Source of the DNA: Sphingomonadales bacterium UBA7473
Lineage (GTDB): Bacteria; Pseudomonadota; Alphaproteobacteria; Sphingomonadales; Sphingomonadaceae
Length of the DNA stretch: 7,096 nt
Direction of reading: 5' to 3'
NCBI GenBank assembly: GCA_002478575.1
Contig: DLOX01000143.1
Location: 1-7,096 of the forward strand
Of the stretch, positions 5,975 to 7,096 are shown piece after piece. The notes under the pieces are model-generated. The model ran no database searches. It had not been told where the DNA came from and saw nothing but the letters and a program-made list of their open reading frames with translations. Numbering within the stretch: the stretch's first letter is position 1; each line of letters begins with the position of its first letter. Both the position numbers and the translations under genes were made by a program.

Positions 5975-5991
5975 CTAAGCCAACTGCTTAG
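5975..5991. repeat. Inverted repeat CTAAGC-CAACT-GCTTAG spanning the kinase stop codon
   Basis: A perfect 6-bp stem with a 5-nt loop that contains the stop codon of the ABC1 kinase gene (5988-5990) and reaches into the Shine-Dalgarno of the following small ORF (5971-5976). No T-run follows on either strand, so it is not a terminator. It might modulate re-initiation at the small ORF or be chance. Confidence 0.4.
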
Positions 5992-7096
5992 CGGGAATTC
6001 GGAGCTTTGGAAAGCGGGTCTACTTTTGCTGAGACCATATCGCGGAGCGGCAGTTTCGCTTGCATCCTAATGGCGAGCAGTGCCGTGCCGCTGACCTTGC
6101 GTTGAACGAACAAAGTATCGGCGGGTGGGATGTGCCAAGCGGTTCGATCAGCAAAAATGGTTTCACCATGGTGACGCAATTCTTCGACAAAACTGCGATC
6201 CGCAAAGTCAAACTCGCCGGGCTTGCCCAAATGGGTCATGAGCCCTGCGACCATCGCTTTGAGTGCAGGCAAATGACGATCCACAACCGCTTCCGAAATG
6301 AAGCCATTTTCCACGAGGCCCTTCAGCAGACCCTCCTGATCCTCATCCAGACCTGCACGCATCAGGCGCGTATAGGCCTCAACCGTCGCATCAGGGATCG
6401 GCCGAGCCGCTCCAAAATCGAGCAGCACGATCTTTCCTGTGTCAGGCTGCCAGCGGAAGTTCGCGAAGTTTGGATCGGTTTGCATATAACCAAATTCAAA
6501 CAGCTCTCGCAAAACAAGGCCCAGCAGCGCGGTCATGATCCTGTTGCGGGCGTCCTGCGGCTCGTCTTGGGCTTTTTCAATCGATTGCCCCGGAATGAAA
6601 TCCATCGCCAAGATGCGCCCGCGCGATAATGGCTCATAGGGGGTGGGGATGAGGAAGGCCTGGTCATCGGCCAACAGAGCCGCGTAGCGCCGCATCTGCT
6701 CTGCCTCTCGAACATAGTCCGCTTCTTCCAGCAGTTGCTTTTTCGCTTCAGCCAAAAGGGGTGCGATATTGAGAGTGCTGGGCAACAGATTGGAGAGTTT
6801 CAACAGGCTCGCGACATTGTCCACATCCGCCTCAATACTATCCGCCACGCCCGGATATTGAACCTTGATCGCCAACACCTTGCCATCGGGCAGCGTTGCC
6901 CGGTGGACTTGGCCGATGGAAGCGGCGGCAATGGGCGTTGCTTCAAAAAACTTGAATTTGCGCCGCCAATCGGAACCCCATTGATCGATCAAGACGGTGT
7001 TCAGCTGAGGCGCGGGCATGAAGTAGGCGGATTCGCGAAGCCGCGCGAAAATCGCCGTCAGCTCCTCCGGCAAAACATCGCCTGCATCCATAGAGA
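5988..7096 (-). CDS. ABC1/COQ8-like atypical kinase (UbiB/AarF family), 5' end outside window
   Basis: The C-terminal 367 or more residues of an ABC1 (ADCK/COQ8/UbiB) atypical kinase-like ATPase that supports ubiquinone biosynthesis at the membrane. Numbering from the Met at 7091: A-rich loop AAASIGQVHRA (55-65), ATP-binding lysine K76 in AIKVQYPG (74-81), EADYVREAEQ (123-132), LRELFEFGYMQTDPNFANF (194-212) with D206 and N211, and metal-binding DFG (225-227, LLDFGAAR). The C-terminal block PPADTLFVQRKVSG (322-335) is typical. The Met at 7091 is probably internal. The family's KxGQ motif, expected just before MDAGDVLP, is missing and the frame stays open to the window edge, so the gene starts beyond 7096. 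QTDPN resembles eukaryotic COQ8/ADCK3 rather than enterobacterial UbiB. It is the first visible gene of a four-gene minus-strand row. Seen: motifs and truncation. Inferred: role in quinone synthesis. Confidence 0.9.
   Translation of the reverse strand, partial: SMDAGDVLPEELTAIFARLRESAYFMPAPQLNTVLIDQWGSDWRRKFKFFEATPIAAASIGQVHRATLPDGKVLAIKVQYPGVADSIEADVDNVASLLKLSNLLPSTLNIAPLLAEAKKQLLEEADYVREAEQMRRYAALLADDQAFLIPTPYEPLSRGRILAMDFIPGQSIEKAQDEPQDARNRIMTALLGLVLRELFEFGYMQTDPNFANFRWQPDTGKIVLLDFGAARPIPDATVEAYTRLMRAGLDEDQEGLLKGLVENGFISEAVVDRHLPALKAMVAGLMTHLGKPGEFDFADRSFVEELRHHGETIFADRTAWHIPPADTLFVQRKVSGTALLAIRMQAKLPLRDMVSAKVDPLSKAPNSR

Noticed and set aside
5583..5978. Plus-strand open frame of 131 codons crossing the transporter start and the small-ORF region
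   Set aside because: It overlaps the well-supported transporter N terminus antisense, and its translation is Arg/His-rich with no recognisable domain.
6060..6629. Plus-strand open frame of 189 codons opposite the ABC1 kinase
   Set aside because: The opposite strand carries the kinase motifs (QTDPN, DFG); this frame has none and no ribosome-binding site of note.

Overview
The window looks like chromosomal DNA of an alphaproteobacterium, most likely a sphingomonad (Sphingomonadales). This is inferred from the gene families present, the moderately high GC, and a candidate LexA operator of the alphaproteobacterial GTTC-N7-GTTC type. No species can be named. No rRNA, tRNA, CRISPR array or insertion sequence was seen, and nearly all of the window is coding.

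Layout. (1) 37-794, plus strand: a two-gene toxin-antitoxin operon, a DUF1778 (TacA-like) antitoxin overlapping a GNAT acetyltransferase toxin (TacT-like). (2) 805-2709, minus strand: a two-gene operon transcribed leftwards, a Sec-exported DUF2141 protein followed 15 nt later by a Tat-exported carotenoid oxygenase. (3) 2710-2814: a 105-bp divergent promoter region carrying a short direct repeat. (4) 2815-3639, plus strand: a membrane-anchored LytTR transcriptional regulator, divergent from the carotenoid-oxygenase operon and a natural candidate to control it. (5) 3645-7096, minus strand: a row of four genes read right to left. These are an ABC1/COQ8-like atypical kinase (5' end outside the window), a small unknown ORF with a good ribosome-binding site, an SBF-like (YfeH/SLC10A7-type) transporter, and a PA0069-family radical SAM protein related to spore photoproduct lyase.

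The most interesting signal lies just upstream of the radical SAM gene. GAAC-N7-GAAC on the plus strand (GTTC-N7-GTTC in the direction of the gene) overlaps a TATTAT -10-like hexamer, and the ATG follows only 4 nt after the box with no Shine-Dalgarno. This suggests a LexA-repressed, possibly leaderless, DNA-damage-inducible transcript. The encoded protein ends in QMRLF, which resembles a sliding-clamp-binding peptide. Together these suggest, without proving, that this poorly characterised family works in DNA repair.

The other genes fit known families. The DUF2141/carotenoid oxygenase pair probably acts in the periplasm on an apocarotenoid or stilbene-like substrate. The kinase resembles the eukaryotic COQ8 type, with QTDPN in place of the bacterial HxDxHPGN motif, and probably supports ubiquinone biosynthesis.
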